From positions 31,178,001 through 31,242,000 of the forward strand of contig BSWB01000006.1 in NCBI GenBank assembly GCA_033239125.1: a stretch of 64,000 bases of DNA, written 5' to 3'. The stretch comes from Fagopyrum homotropicum. Its lineage: Eukaryota > Streptophyta > Magnoliopsida > Caryophyllales > Polygonaceae. The position numbers were made by a program, and so were the translations under genes. Of the stretch, positions 32,101 to 41,097 are shown in pieces (within the stretch, counting starts at the first letter, position 1; the number at the start of each line of letters is the position of its first letter). The notes under the pieces were generated by a model. The model was not told the origin of the DNA. It ran no database searches and saw nothing but the letters and a program-made list of their open reading frames with translations.

Positions 32101-34625
32101 AATATCGCCACCCGATCCCGCGCCTTGATGACATGTTGGATGAGCTTCATGGCGCCACTATCTTCTCCAAAATTGATCTCCGGAGCGGTTACCACCAAAT
32201 CCGGATGGCCGAAGGTGACGAATGGAAGACGGCGTTCAAAACGAAGTATGGACTCTATGAATGGCTTGTCATGCCTTTTGGCCTCTCCAACGCCCCGTCC
32301 ACATTCATGCGCCTCATGAACCACGTCTTGCGCCGATTCTTGGGTACATTCGTTGTTGTTTATTTTGATGATATTTTGGTGTTTAGTACGTCTTTGGAGG
32401 ATCACATCGGGCACCTTCGCCAAGTGCTCGAGTGCCTTAGACAAGAGCAATTGTATGTCAACTTTGACAAATGCGTCTTTTGCTCGGACACCACTATCTT
32501 TCTTGGCTATGTCGTGTCTAAGGACGGACTCCGAGTAGACGAATCTAAAGTTCGTGCTATTCGGGAGTGGCCTACTCCTACTACGGTCACCATGGTCCGA
32601 GCCTTTCTCGGCTTAGCGGGTTTCTACCGCCGCTTTGTCAAGGACTTTAGCACGGTAGCGGCACCGCTCCATGAGCTCACTACCAAGGGTGTCACGTTTG
32701 AGTGGCGTGATGTCCATGCTCGAGCGTTTGATGCGCTCAAAGACCGTCTTTGTAATGCACCATTACTCCAACTCCCAAACTTTTCGAAAACCTTCGAGGT
32801 GGAGTGTGATGCATCAAATGTGGGCATTGGAGGAGTTCTCTTACAAGAGAATCGTCCAATTGCCTACTTCAGTGAAAAACTGTCCGGTCCTTCGCTCAAC
32901 TACCCTACATATGACAAGGAACTATATTCTCTCGTTCGTTGTCTTAAGACATGGCAACATTACTTGTGGCCGAAGGAGTTCGTGATTCATTCGGATCATG
33001 CGGCTCTTTCGTATCTCAAGAGTCAAACAAATCTCAGTCGGCGCCATGCTAGTTGGGTAGAGTTTTTAGAGACCTTTCCTTATGTCATTCGGCATAAGAA
33101 AGGCAAAGAGAATGTGGTAGCCGATGCCCTTTCTCGCCGCTATGCCCTCCTTGTGTATATGGATGCCAAGATACATGGCTTTGCTCTTATCAAAGAGTTA
33201 TATGCCACGGATCTTGACTTCAAGGACATATGGGCACAATGCCTCGACCTCCGAGAGCACGAGTCTTTCTTTATTAACGATGGCTATCTTTTTCGAGCGG
33301 GAAAACTTTGTATTTCACGCTCATCTATACGCCATTTGTTGGTCAAGGAAGCTCATGAGGGCCGTGGTCATTTCGGTGCTACCAAGACCCTTTCCGCTCT
33401 CCAAGAGCATTTCTTTTGGCCCCGGATGCATATGCATGTGACACGGTTTTGCAAGGGTTGCATCACATGTCATCATGCCAAGTCGCGCCAAGGTCCGGAT
33501 GGGATGTATTCTCCTTTGCCTATACCAATGGGACCTTGGGAGGATCTATCCATGGACTTTGTGGTCGGGTTGCCTATGTCAAAACGAGGCAAAGACTCCA
33601 TTTTCGTGGTAGTCGATCGTTTCTCCAAAATGGCTCATTTCATCGCATGTAAAAGCACCCTAAATGCTAGTGAAGTTGCCACCTTGTTCTTTGATAATGT
33701 GGTGCGTTTACATGGGATACCACGTTCCATCGTTAGTGACCGGGACGTGAAATTCGTAAGTCATTTTTGGAGAACGTTGTGGGGAAAACTTGGAACCAAC
33801 TTGTTGTTTTCAAGCAGTTATCACCCCCAAACCGATGGTCAAACGGAGGTGACCAATCGGACTCTTGGTGCTCTACTTAGAGCCACCACTAGCACCAACC
33901 CACGTAGGTGGGAGGACTTACTTTCTGTTGTAGAGTTTTCGTATAACAGGTCTAGGCACACGGCAACTAAATTGTCCCCATTTGAAGTTGTCTACGGCCT
34001 CAATCCACATACACCATTGGATTTCACTCCCCGCCCGCTCAAGGATGGAGAACACATCATCGCCGGCAACCAAGCCGCCCAAATCATTGAGCTTCATGAG
34101 CGGACTAGGACACAACTCGAACGTCGTGCCGCCCAACTTGCCGGACAACGCAACAAGGGCCGCCGCGACGTCTCTTTTGAGCCCGGTGATCTTGTTTGGC
34201 TCCACCTACGGAAGGAGCGTTTTCCTACTCGCCGCATGAGCAAGCTCTCGGACCGTGGTGATGGCCCATTCCGCATCTTAGCCCGTCATGGTCCAAATGC
34301 ATACAAGTTAGAGCTTCCGGATTCCTACGGAGTACACCCAACGTTCAACGTCAAGGACCTTGCCCCTTATGTTGAGCCCCTCTTTGACGATGGTGAAACG
34401 GGGACGTTTCACAGCCAAGATGGGGGGACTGATGCGCCCTTGGATGCCCCTTTTACGTTGACCATAGACGAAGAGGACGAGGCTCTTAGAGTTCGCTCAG
34501 ATGGACCGATCACCCGATCCCGAGCTAAGGCCATTGCTCGAGCCACCGGCTCCATCATCACCCGCATTACGTCTTCACTTGGTCCCATTACCGGCATGCC
34601 TTGTCTCTACACCACCATGGCATAG
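29130..34625 (+). CDS. Gag-Pol polyprotein of LTR-RT 1 (intact 1831-aa frame)
   Basis: One uninterrupted frame. Gag: coiled N-terminus (LRRELEALK-type repeats, residues 1-75), charged linker, retrotransposon gag core around residues 310-480 (FHGEYDPCVFLDWAQDM), CCHC knuckle CYKCSGFGHVQRDC at about 553. Protease: LIVDGGSCCNIV at about 657, with DGG where DTG/DSG is usual. RT: VILVPKKDGSWRMCVD at about 964, catalytic YFDDILVFS at about 1077. RNase H: FEVECDASN at about 1222. Integrase: zinc finger H...H...CxxC (about 1408-1445), catalytic D in SMDFVVGLP (about 1474), D in SDRDVKF (about 1535), E in TDGQTEV (about 1571), GPF module GDGPFRIL (about 1710). A tail of about 65 residues is encoded inside the 3' LTR and includes DGPITRSRAKAI. 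No gag-pol stop or shift exists, so the ratio must be set otherwise. The ATG MTNVEM is conserved in LTR-RT 2. Confidence 0.96.
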   Translation: MTNVEMETSQDSGPQEFSEPLAQETASLSLENDSIRRELEALKAQQKFDALTRENIALKKELEALKSLQNAHRPTPTYPNENVVNASTSDAQRKGKGLLGAGPSNVTRLASVIERTHSLPLDGNESHEEEEEFPDPRQDNLPIVDTEHRHQYYEHQHQRYVPSPPPPSVPRTDRQTREEPRYRPNSTTNHGREHDRFEHRHQRSTRQPRTLDFDEYDEQHNFNEFSGDESDLERVAHNRPWHPPVIDPYENQDRGEEWLPPPNPPRQAPPVHGRQRPHGGHRRARADDAYIPPPRPDPYRACREGKVKFPTFHGEYDPCVFLDWAQDMKRALKHCHYEEESEKIEAATLYFEGDAKSWWNRYEFTRERRGWAPIETFEQLLYCMTKKYVPEDFKNDMRLQIAEFKQGNLTPVAYLAKLEDMHIKAGVSASPSALRTKFMSGLNASIRRPLEIVPFKDLGALCHAAMKLYKQQLETPRYSRYPSSSSPYLYPSNTRSRDAPSPTDTDASKGTQRTGPSNRQTGTEKTPNRGPAPAPPSRGQQGPSPAARPREPVCYKCSGFGHVQRDCPNTKRVLFADPTYFEDDDGQYEGDIIIEDDHDTDPLFGMEPCDDELACGPAQPGKFALVSRRILAVKEHIPIDQRENLFHSRCLVNNTSLSLIVDGGSCCNIVNERVVKHFKLPTTPHPTPYGLQWISDTACDTVTQQAWMPFSIGAYVDKVLCDVIKMDATHVLLGRPWQFDRRTYHDGYLNRYMFQYNGKRVTLLPMTPHEILVDYAERKRQQTIDESAKALAKSDPRSPDVVGASTSKSRNTAPLVHATESKGSKGRIVSSGAPLSSSDPVIQGRCEPRILLARRHDLQPVMEGKFSCFLLVPFCLSTSHDPSNVPHDVSLLLSEFQDIMPKDLSPGLPPIRGIEHQIDFVPGASLPNRAAYRVSPEETKELQRQVQELLVRGHVRESLSPCAVPVILVPKKDGSWRMCVDCRAINQITVKYRHPIPRLDDMLDELHGATIFSKIDLRSGYHQIRMAEGDEWKTAFKTKYGLYEWLVMPFGLSNAPSTFMRLMNHVLRRFLGTFVVVYFDDILVFSTSLEDHIGHLRQVLECLRQEQLYVNFDKCVFCSDTTIFLGYVVSKDGLRVDESKVRAIREWPTPTTVTMVRAFLGLAGFYRRFVKDFSTVAAPLHELTTKGVTFEWRDVHARAFDALKDRLCNAPLLQLPNFSKTFEVECDASNVGIGGVLLQENRPIAYFSEKLSGPSLNYPTYDKELYSLVRCLKTWQHYLWPKEFVIHSDHAALSYLKSQTNLSRRHASWVEFLETFPYVIRHKKGKENVVADALSRRYALLVYMDAKIHGFALIKELYATDLDFKDIWAQCLDLREHESFFINDGYLFRAGKLCISRSSIRHLLVKEAHEGRGHFGATKTLSALQEHFFWPRMHMHVTRFCKGCITCHHAKSRQGPDGMYSPLPIPMGPWEDLSMDFVVGLPMSKRGKDSIFVVVDRFSKMAHFIACKSTLNASEVATLFFDNVVRLHGIPRSIVSDRDVKFVSHFWRTLWGKLGTNLLFSSSYHPQTDGQTEVTNRTLGALLRATTSTNPRRWEDLLSVVEFSYNRSRHTATKLSPFEVVYGLNPHTPLDFTPRPLKDGEHIIAGNQAAQIIELHERTRTQLERRAAQLAGQRNKGRRDVSFEPGDLVWLHLRKERFPTRRMSKLSDRGDGPFRILARHGPNAYKLELPDSYGVHPTFNVKDLAPYVEPLFDDGETGTFHSQDGGTDAPLDAPFTLTIDEEDEALRVRSDGPITRSRAKAIARATGSIITRITSSLGPITGMPCLYTTMA
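34416..34429 (+). promoter_or_regulatory. Polypurine tract of LTR-RT 1
   Basis: AAGATGGGGGGAC directly before the 3' LTR is the plus-strand primer site. It lies within the pol coding frame. LTR-RT 2 has AAGATGGGGGGAC at the same place. Confidence 0.85.
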
Positions 34626-35225
34626 GCTACCAGTTCCGTTAGCGGCATGTCCCGTCTTTCCGACTCCATGGCATGAAGCTAGCTTATTTTCGGACTATAT
34701 TTTCATGTATTCCTTTTTATGTAATAAAGGGATATTCCGTATAGGAATATTCCCTTTTTGACCTTATCCGTTTAGGGTTTGCTTCCGCCCCTTTTTAGGT
34801 TTTTCCCTTTTGGGCTTTTCTTCATGTATTTTTGTTTGGCCCGTTGGCCCATAGGTAGGCAAGTCTCTCTATATAAGAGATCTCTTGCCTCACTTATTTC
34901 TCATGTTCAATATTACTAAGTTTTGAGAAGAATTTCCTCCACTTAGCTTGGGCATCAAAACCTCTCTTCTAACCCTCAAACTTCTTCCTTGGATCTCGTC
35001 TTTGATTCAAGAAATCCATATTCGAGGATTCTTTCTAAGAATCAACCTTCGATCCACCCAAAAAGGTTCCTTCGATCTCTCTAGATCGGAGTAACCCTTG
35101 TTTCTTCATCGCTTCCGCCCCTTTGGATCCGAAACGATACAACGTTGCACAAAGAATCAAGGAGTAGTTGGAGTTTTGCTTGATCTAGATCCGGAGTTAT
35201 CCTTGTTACCTCCAAGGACGCATCA
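34430..35225 (+). repeat. 3' LTR of LTR-RT 1
   Basis: Second 796-bp LTR, ending GGACGCATCA and followed by target duplication CTCCG. Its first 196 bases are the 3' end of the gag-pol frame (stop TAG at 34623-34625). Same TATA as the 5' LTR. Confidence 0.96.
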
Positions 35226-35230
35226 CTCCG

Positions 35231-35726
35231 CCATATGTAACTAGGGTTAAAACCAACCTTAGCATCAAGGAACGAGAAGACGGGAAGTACCTGGCTTTAA
35301 ATAGTCAAGCCAAAAAGGAATTAGGTTCCTGTATGATCCTCCACCCCTGTCATGCGAGCAAAGCGAGATTAAAAGCCTCAAGATCTCGGAAGCTCATTCC
35401 CCCTTCGTACTTAGGGACACACAACTTCTTCCAATTCATCCAGTGAATTTTGTCCTTGTCAATAGTTTACACAACATCTGCTCAATGTCCCGACATAAAC
35501 CCGTAGTTAAGAAAAACACGACATTGTGTAAGTCGGTATCGCTTGGAGCACCGAATTAATCAAGAATTCATTCCCCGCTCTTGACAAGTGACTACGTTTC
35601 CACCCATTCAGCTTCTTCCATACCCTCTCGCGCACCTGATTGAAGATGACTTTTTTAAACCGTTCAACCATAGTCGGAAGTCCCAAATACCTCCATGTGT
35701 TTCAACTTCGATCACCTCTAGAGTTG
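35231..35726 (-). pseudogene. LINE-4, RT part (continues from 27517 across LTR-RT 1)
   Basis: Minus strand, right to left: YLGLPTMVERFKKVIF (about 35650-35700), WKKLNGWKRSHLSRAGNEF, SVLQAIPTYTMSCF, then GGMSFRDLEAFNLAL (about 35355-35400), QGWRIIQEPN and KARYFPSS..., in shifting frames. These are the RT thumb/connection motifs of plant L1 LINEs. At the left the text runs straight into RSILKGRDFLQLGC on the other side of LTR-RT 1 (27480-27517), proving the interruption. The 5' end meets LINE-5 head to head near 35726; no target duplication found. Confidence 0.85.
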
Positions 35727-37404
35727 AAGGTGGATGAGTGGAGCTCATCACCTCGGTTATTCAAGGCCTCAATAGTTTCCGGCTCTCCATCCTTCTGGTG
35801 CCAAGGCTTGTGATTGATAGGGTTATCAGGTTATGCCGAAAATTCTTATGATTAAGGCCGAGTGTCGCTTGGGAGAAAGTATGCAAACCAAGAGCTGAAG
35901 GTGGGCTTGGTCTATTAGATCTTCGAGCATGGAACAATGCATTCATCTGCACACACTATTCGCACATCCATGAGGGACGTTATAACTATGGGTTAAGTGG
36001 ATCCATCACCGATATTTTCAAGTTATTGCACCGGAGGCATGGCAACCTCATCGTCGAGATTCGCCGCTCATTAAAGCCATCTTGGCTGGGCGTGACAGGA
36101 TGGCTAGCTTCACCTTATGAGTGATCTATGTAAGAGTGGTCGCTTTAAAGTCATCAAGACTTATGAGCTTGTCCGTAAGCATGGTGAGCGAGTTACTTGG
36201 GTGAAGGATATATGGGACGCAAGATATACACCAAGGCATGCATTCATCGCTTGATGATCTATTGCCACAAGAGGTTTGCTCTTCTCTTGCTTCAGTTATT
36301 GTTGACCCGTCTAAAAAGGATGAGCTTTCATGACCCTATTCGCAATCGGGTTTATATACTATACAGTCGGGATGTAGTATTATTTCAAAATCCATGGAGT
36401 TCCAATTTGCAGATAGGGAGTTGTTTCATCGCTTATGGAGATTGCGTGTGCAAGATAGAGGAAAAGCTTTTCTATGACAGGTTTTATGTGGAGGATGTTT
36501 AACAAATTGTGAACGGTTCAGAAGGCACATTACCATGGATCAGTCCTGTAAAGCTTGTAATAAAGTATCAGAAGACCTCATACATCTTTTTAGGAATTGT
36601 CCAACAACGTTCCAAACGTGGACCGATCTTAATGCATCTTCTATTATTTAAGGATTCTTCGACTTGCCTTTTAATGCATGAGTTAGAGGTAATATCTTAA
36701 GCCCTAGTTTTTATATTATAAATTATGTGTGGTGTGATATTTTTGCAGAAGAACTATGGATCATTTGTTCTTCAGAAGACAAAGGTTATTATGCAACATG
36801 CAAATCAAAGACTCCAAGTGATTTAAGTAGATATCAATGAACTATTATAGTCTCTTGATTACCACCTACGTATGGGTGGTTTAAGGTGAACACAGATGGA
36901 GCAGTACAAAGTAGCGCAGTAGCAACGGCTGGTTGTGTTATTAGGGATCACGATGGCGTATGTCAACAAGGAGGTGTTCACAATATCGGAACATGCACTG
37001 ATCTTGTCTCGAAATTGTGGGGTGTTGCAAATGCTCTGAAATTAGCTTTGGAATCTGGTTTTCGGAATGTTATTATTGAAACATATTCTCAACTAGTGAC
37101 CATTCTTATTGAGAAAAATCTACCTCAGTGTCATCCACTTTCTAGTTTGGTACATGTGTGACAAGACTTCATGCGAAGAGATTGACTTATCCAAGTTCGT
37201 AACATTTACCGTGAGGGCAATTGTGTTGCAGATTTCCTAGCGAACTTTGCTTTTTTTTTTTTATATATTGTGTGACCCTACTCAATGTGTTTTAGATTTG
37301 CTTGGTGGTGATGTAAGGGCATGACTAACTCCGCGGGATTATTAGCCAATGTTTTTATTTATACGAATAGCGACTGGATGAGTAGTTCCTACAAAAAAAA
37401 AAAA
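35727..37404 (+). pseudogene. LINE-5: 5'-truncated plus-strand LINE with poly(A)
   Basis: Plus strand, broken frames: GRVELITSVIQGLNSFRLSI (from about 35710), EGGLGLLDLRAWNNAF (about 35900-35950), zf-RVT with YELVRKHGERVTWVKDIWDA (about 36160-36220), and RNase H FKVNTDGAVQSSAVATAG (about 36880-36940) with GCVIRDHDGV and FRNVIIETYSQLVTIL (about 37065-37110). It ends in a 3' UTR and an A-run at 37392-37408 before TAATATACC. It differs in wording from LINE-1/2 and LINE-4, so is another family. It ends 200 bp before the O-fucosyltransferase start and thus forms its upstream neighbourhood. A possible antisense-free promoter effect is only inference. Confidence 0.85.
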
Positions 37405-37408
37405 AAAA

Positions 37409-37600
37409 TAATATACCGGGTGACGGGCGTATATGGATTACTGCTTCCAAAATTAGATAGCTACTATTCTCTAAGGCAACTGCTGCAAGCCTGCAATGGC
37501 GACCTCTTACTTGTAACTTCCATCTCATGATCTCATCAAACTTTGGGGTTTCTCTCTCTTCTCATCCTTACGATCAATCGCTGACGATCGAACCCCCACG
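37409..37600 (+). promoter_or_regulatory. Promoter/5' UTR of the O-fucosyltransferase gene
   Basis: Only about 190 bases separate the LINE-5 tail from the ATG. The last 60 bases are C/T-rich (TCTCTCTCTTCTCATCC), typical of plant leaders. I see no clear TATA box; core promoter sequence may lie in LINE-5 DNA. Confidence 0.45.
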
Positions 37601-40600
37601 ATGAGGTCTCAACTACGAACATATTACGCTCAAAGATCCCCGGCTTTCACTACCCTCTTCGTCATTCTTTTCCCCATTTTCTCCCCAAATTTCTTCTCCC
37701 CTCTCGGCCGAGATTCGCCTTCGATCTTCTCTGTAATTCACACTAATGATTTTAGTATAATTTTTTTTAATTTTGATCTTAGGAGTGCAGTTTAAATTTT
37801 TTGTATTGCAGGAATGGAATGCGCCCAAACCTAGGCACTGGATGCTCTTGAAAGACGCTTTGCAGCACCAGCCTGTGAGTACGTGCTTCAAATTAAGTTG
37901 ATGTTGGAATTTTTTTTTATAATCTGCTATGTAATTGTTGTTTTGATTTGTCTTTGCCATTTTTGTTTTTTACTAGTCACTGAAGGAACAGTTTGAATTG
38001 TGGTCTCCTTTACCTGATCAAGGATGGAAGAGTTGTATTGATTCCATGAACTTTCCTCGTGAGTTGTTCTATATATCCTGGCTCAATAGAAAATTATGGG
38101 ATTTTTAGTTCCAATCAACTTATTGATGATGATTGTTTAGTTTTTTCTGGCTTGATAGATGGTGTAACTAAGCCATCTCTGATGAACATTTTGTCTGACA
38201 GCACTGCCCGAAAGGTCGCTAGGTTATATACAAGTGTTTCTAGATGGAGGGCTTAACCAGCAAAGAATGGGGGTACGTGACTCTGCATTCCTTGATTCAT
38301 TCTGAATTTTGTATGCACTAAATTATTTTCCACATTTCTCGTTTCATTATGCTTATTTCAATTGACCAATTCTTAGTTTAATTTTGCACATTACCCGTGT
38401 TTGTAAAGAAACGGGAAGCAACTTATAGTAGGTTACTATGCTAGTGTTTTGTTGATACCATTTGTATGTTATATTCCTAAATGAAATGCAGAAGAGTTTT
38501 CGTTATTGCTCTTAACTTAGCTACCTTTTGTTCTGGTATTTGCTGTACATTTTTATTGAAGTTTAAAAAGGCTTTCGGTTAGGGCTGTAATATGATAAAA
38601 ACTACTTTGGCTCAACTCGCGCTAGGCTCGTCAAAAGTTCGGTTCGAGCTCGTTCATCTCCGAAACGAGCCAAATATGAACACATTTTAGAGCTCGTATA
38701 AAAAAGTCCGTTCGGGCTCAGCTTGTATATAAGCGAGCCGAATTTGAGCATGTCAATGCTCGCCTTGTTCGGGTGAAGCTCGGCTCGTTCAGCTAAAATA
38801 ACACTATAGGAGCATTATTTTAGTCGGGCCACTCGGCTCGAGATCGTTTGCTCTCTAAACGAGTCGAATATGAACATCTCGTATAAAATTTAGGCTCTCT
38901 CCGGTTAGATCGTTTATAAACTAGCCGAGCTTGAACATGTCAATGCTCGTCTCGTTCGGCTCTTTTTACCCCCTAATTTTGGTGGTCTAATCTTGAAAAT
39001 GGATGCTGGAACTTTCTTTTTATTTGATACCATTGATTCCTTTGAAGATCTGTGATGCTGTTGCTGTGGCCAAAATCCTTAATGCAACTCTTCTTATCCC
39101 ACATCTGGATATAAATCCAGTTTGGCAAGATTCAAGGTATCTTATGACCATAAAGCTTAATTTTCTTCTTGGTTTTATTCACATTAGAATTCACGGTAAT
39201 CAATGTGAGTGGCTATATATGCAGTGCATTCGATGATATATTTGATGTTGATCACTTCATCGATAGCTTAAGTAATGAAGTTCGTATAGTTAAGGAGCTA
39301 CCTGATGAATACTTTTGGAGCACTAGAGAGTACTACGCTACAGGCATACGTGAAACTCGGATAAAATATGCGCCTGTTCATGCTTCAGCTGATTGGTACA
39401 TGGAGAATGTAATACCTATACTGGAGAGGTTAGAGTTTGACTAAAACGTACCGCTCGAAACCAAAAATCTTATCACTGCATTGTTTTTTCATTGCTGGAA
39501 TTATGGAGGTCTAACAATGAATTGCGTCTTACTGTTTCAGTCATGGGATTGCTGCTATTGCTCCATTCTCTCACCGTTTGGCGTTTGACAACCTGCCCAA
39601 AGCAATTCAACAACTTCGTTGCAAAGTTAACCTTGAATCATTGGTTTTCGTTCCACATATTAGAACTTTAGGTGCAACCCTTGTAAATCGTTTACGTTTT
39701 CCCAGCCAAAAGGGAGCCCCCAATGGGACAAGGTACATGCAGGATCGGATGGATGATCTCACTGAACAAGGAGCGGGAAAGTATGTTGTATTGCATCTTC
39801 GCTTTGATAAAGTGAGAGAACTTTCAACTTCACGTGTTTATTGAATAAAACATTAGTCATAATTTCAAGAATATCTTTATTCTTTAAAGTTGCTATACAG
39901 GAATCAGTCATGTATCTATTTTCATTGTCTGTGATGCAGGATATGGCTGCACACTCGTCCTGTGATTTTGGTGGTGGTAGAGCTGAAATGTTGGCTCTTT
40001 CCAAATTAAGACAAGTACTTTGGCAAGGAAAAGTATTGAATTCCCAGTATACTGATGAGGAGTTGAGAAACCAGGGGCGTTGCCCTTTGACTCCTGAAGA
40101 GATTGGATTGCTTCTGGTAGCTCTCGGGTTTTCTAACAAGACTAGCGTTTATCTTGCTTCCCATAAGGTCAGAATCTTTTTGTATTGGTATAAGGGTGTA
40201 ATCATTCAAAATTTCCTGTGAATGAATTATCATGTTATATTGGTTCAGGTTTATGGTGGAGAAGCTAGAATTTCAGTTCTGCATGCATTGTTTCCTCGAA
40301 TGGAGGACAAGAACAGTCTTAGCTCCGCAAAGGAACGGGACAAGGTTGAAGGAAAATCCTCCCTCTTAGCTGCAGTGGACTATTATGTGAGCATGCACAG
40401 TGACATTTTCATTTCTGCTTCACTAGGCAACATGCACAATGCCCTGGTAAGTGACTGAGGATTTTGTTGTAACTTGGACTGTGAGTGTGTAACTATCATT
40501 TATTCATAAACTATTATGATGTACATTATCAATCGGATTGGTTAGGTCAGGTTTTGAAGCAAGTAGCTTCTAATTTAGCTTATACTCGTAGTTTTGACTT

Positions 40601-41097
40601 TTGAGTTTACATTTTGTTAAGTACTTGACCAGACTCTAAATATTGTATGTGAGCCAAGTCAAAAAGTTCATGTGGCTTTTGGTAGTTCTGTCTCTTGGTT
40701 GTTTTATGCTTAACTTTTTTTATTTTCCATCTGCCAAATCCCAGTATTCTAGTTGTTTTGAGTCATGTTTTGACAGTTGTAGGTGTACATGATGCTAAAC
40801 AAAAACTTGGATTTTGTGTTCCAAAAACAGAGTTAATATGAATGATAAAATTTGATCCCTCATGGTAATTTGCATGAACTTTTGCAGCTGGGACACCGAG
40901 CATACAAGAACCTCAAGGCGATCAGGCCAAACATGGTACTGTTGGGACGGCTTTTCCTAAACAAGACCTTGACATGGTCAGAGTTTCAAGGGGCAGTGGC
41001 AGCTGGGCACGTGAATAGGGTAGGCCAAATTAGAATAAGGAAGGACAAGCAGTCTGTCTATACTTACCCTGCCCCGGATTGTATGTGTAGAGCTTGA
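37601..41097 (+). CDS. Plant O-fucosyltransferase family protein (GDP-fucose protein O-fucosyltransferase fold, ex-DUF246), 515 aa, ten exons
   Basis: Exons: 37601-37732, 37812-37874, 37977-38058, 38202-38272, 39048-39136, 39225-39428, 39541-39811, 39940-40167, 40249-40446, 40888-41097; all GT-AG, phases add up to 1548 nt. The N-terminus has a hydrophobic signal-anchor (residues about 15-32, FTTLFVILFPIFSPNFF), so a Golgi type II membrane protein is likely. Family motifs: GYIQVFLDGGLNQQRMG (about 103-119), CDAVAVAKILNATLLIPHLD, DIFDVDHFI, HLRFDKDM (about 298-305, the GDP-fucose-binding Arg region), YLASHKVYGGE, and SDIFISASLGNMHNAL..HR. The end QSVYTYPAPDCMC is usual in this family. The exact acceptor (cell-wall polysaccharide or protein) is unknown. 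Intron 4 holds a dispersed repeat. No disabling change seen; the ATG is the first in frame with the anchor. Confidence 0.93.
38580..38970. repeat. GCTCG-rich dispersed repeat, copy 2, in intron 4 of the O-fucosyltransferase gene
   Basis: Better preserved relative of 5640-5970. Two rounds of GAGCC/GTCG-AATATGAACA, GCTCGTATAAAA, AGCGAGCC-GAATTTGAGCATG, TCAATGCTCG, CTCGTTC are separated by ACACTATAGGAGCATTATTTTAGTCGGG. It lies wholly inside the intron and does not disturb exon signals. Confidence 0.75.

Larger units (their letters stand above)
27523..35225 (+). mobile_element. LTR-RT 1: complete Ty3/gypsy retrotransposon, 7.7 kb
   Basis: 5' LTR 27523-28318, primer binding site 28322-28333, one gag-pol frame 29130-34625, polypurine tract just before 34430, 3' LTR 34430-35225, and target duplication CTCCG at 27518-27522 and 35226-35230. 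Gene order gag-PR-RT-RH-INT makes it Ty3/gypsy. The wording of RT and integrase (YFDDILVFS, RGKDSIFVVVDRFSKMAHFI) and coding that runs into the 3' LTR recall the CRM-type chromovirus lineage, which tends to pericentromeres; that lineage call is from memory and needs a tree. The LTRs are both 796 bp and differ at two positions by eye, so the insertion is very recent and the element may be autonomous. Confidence 0.96.
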
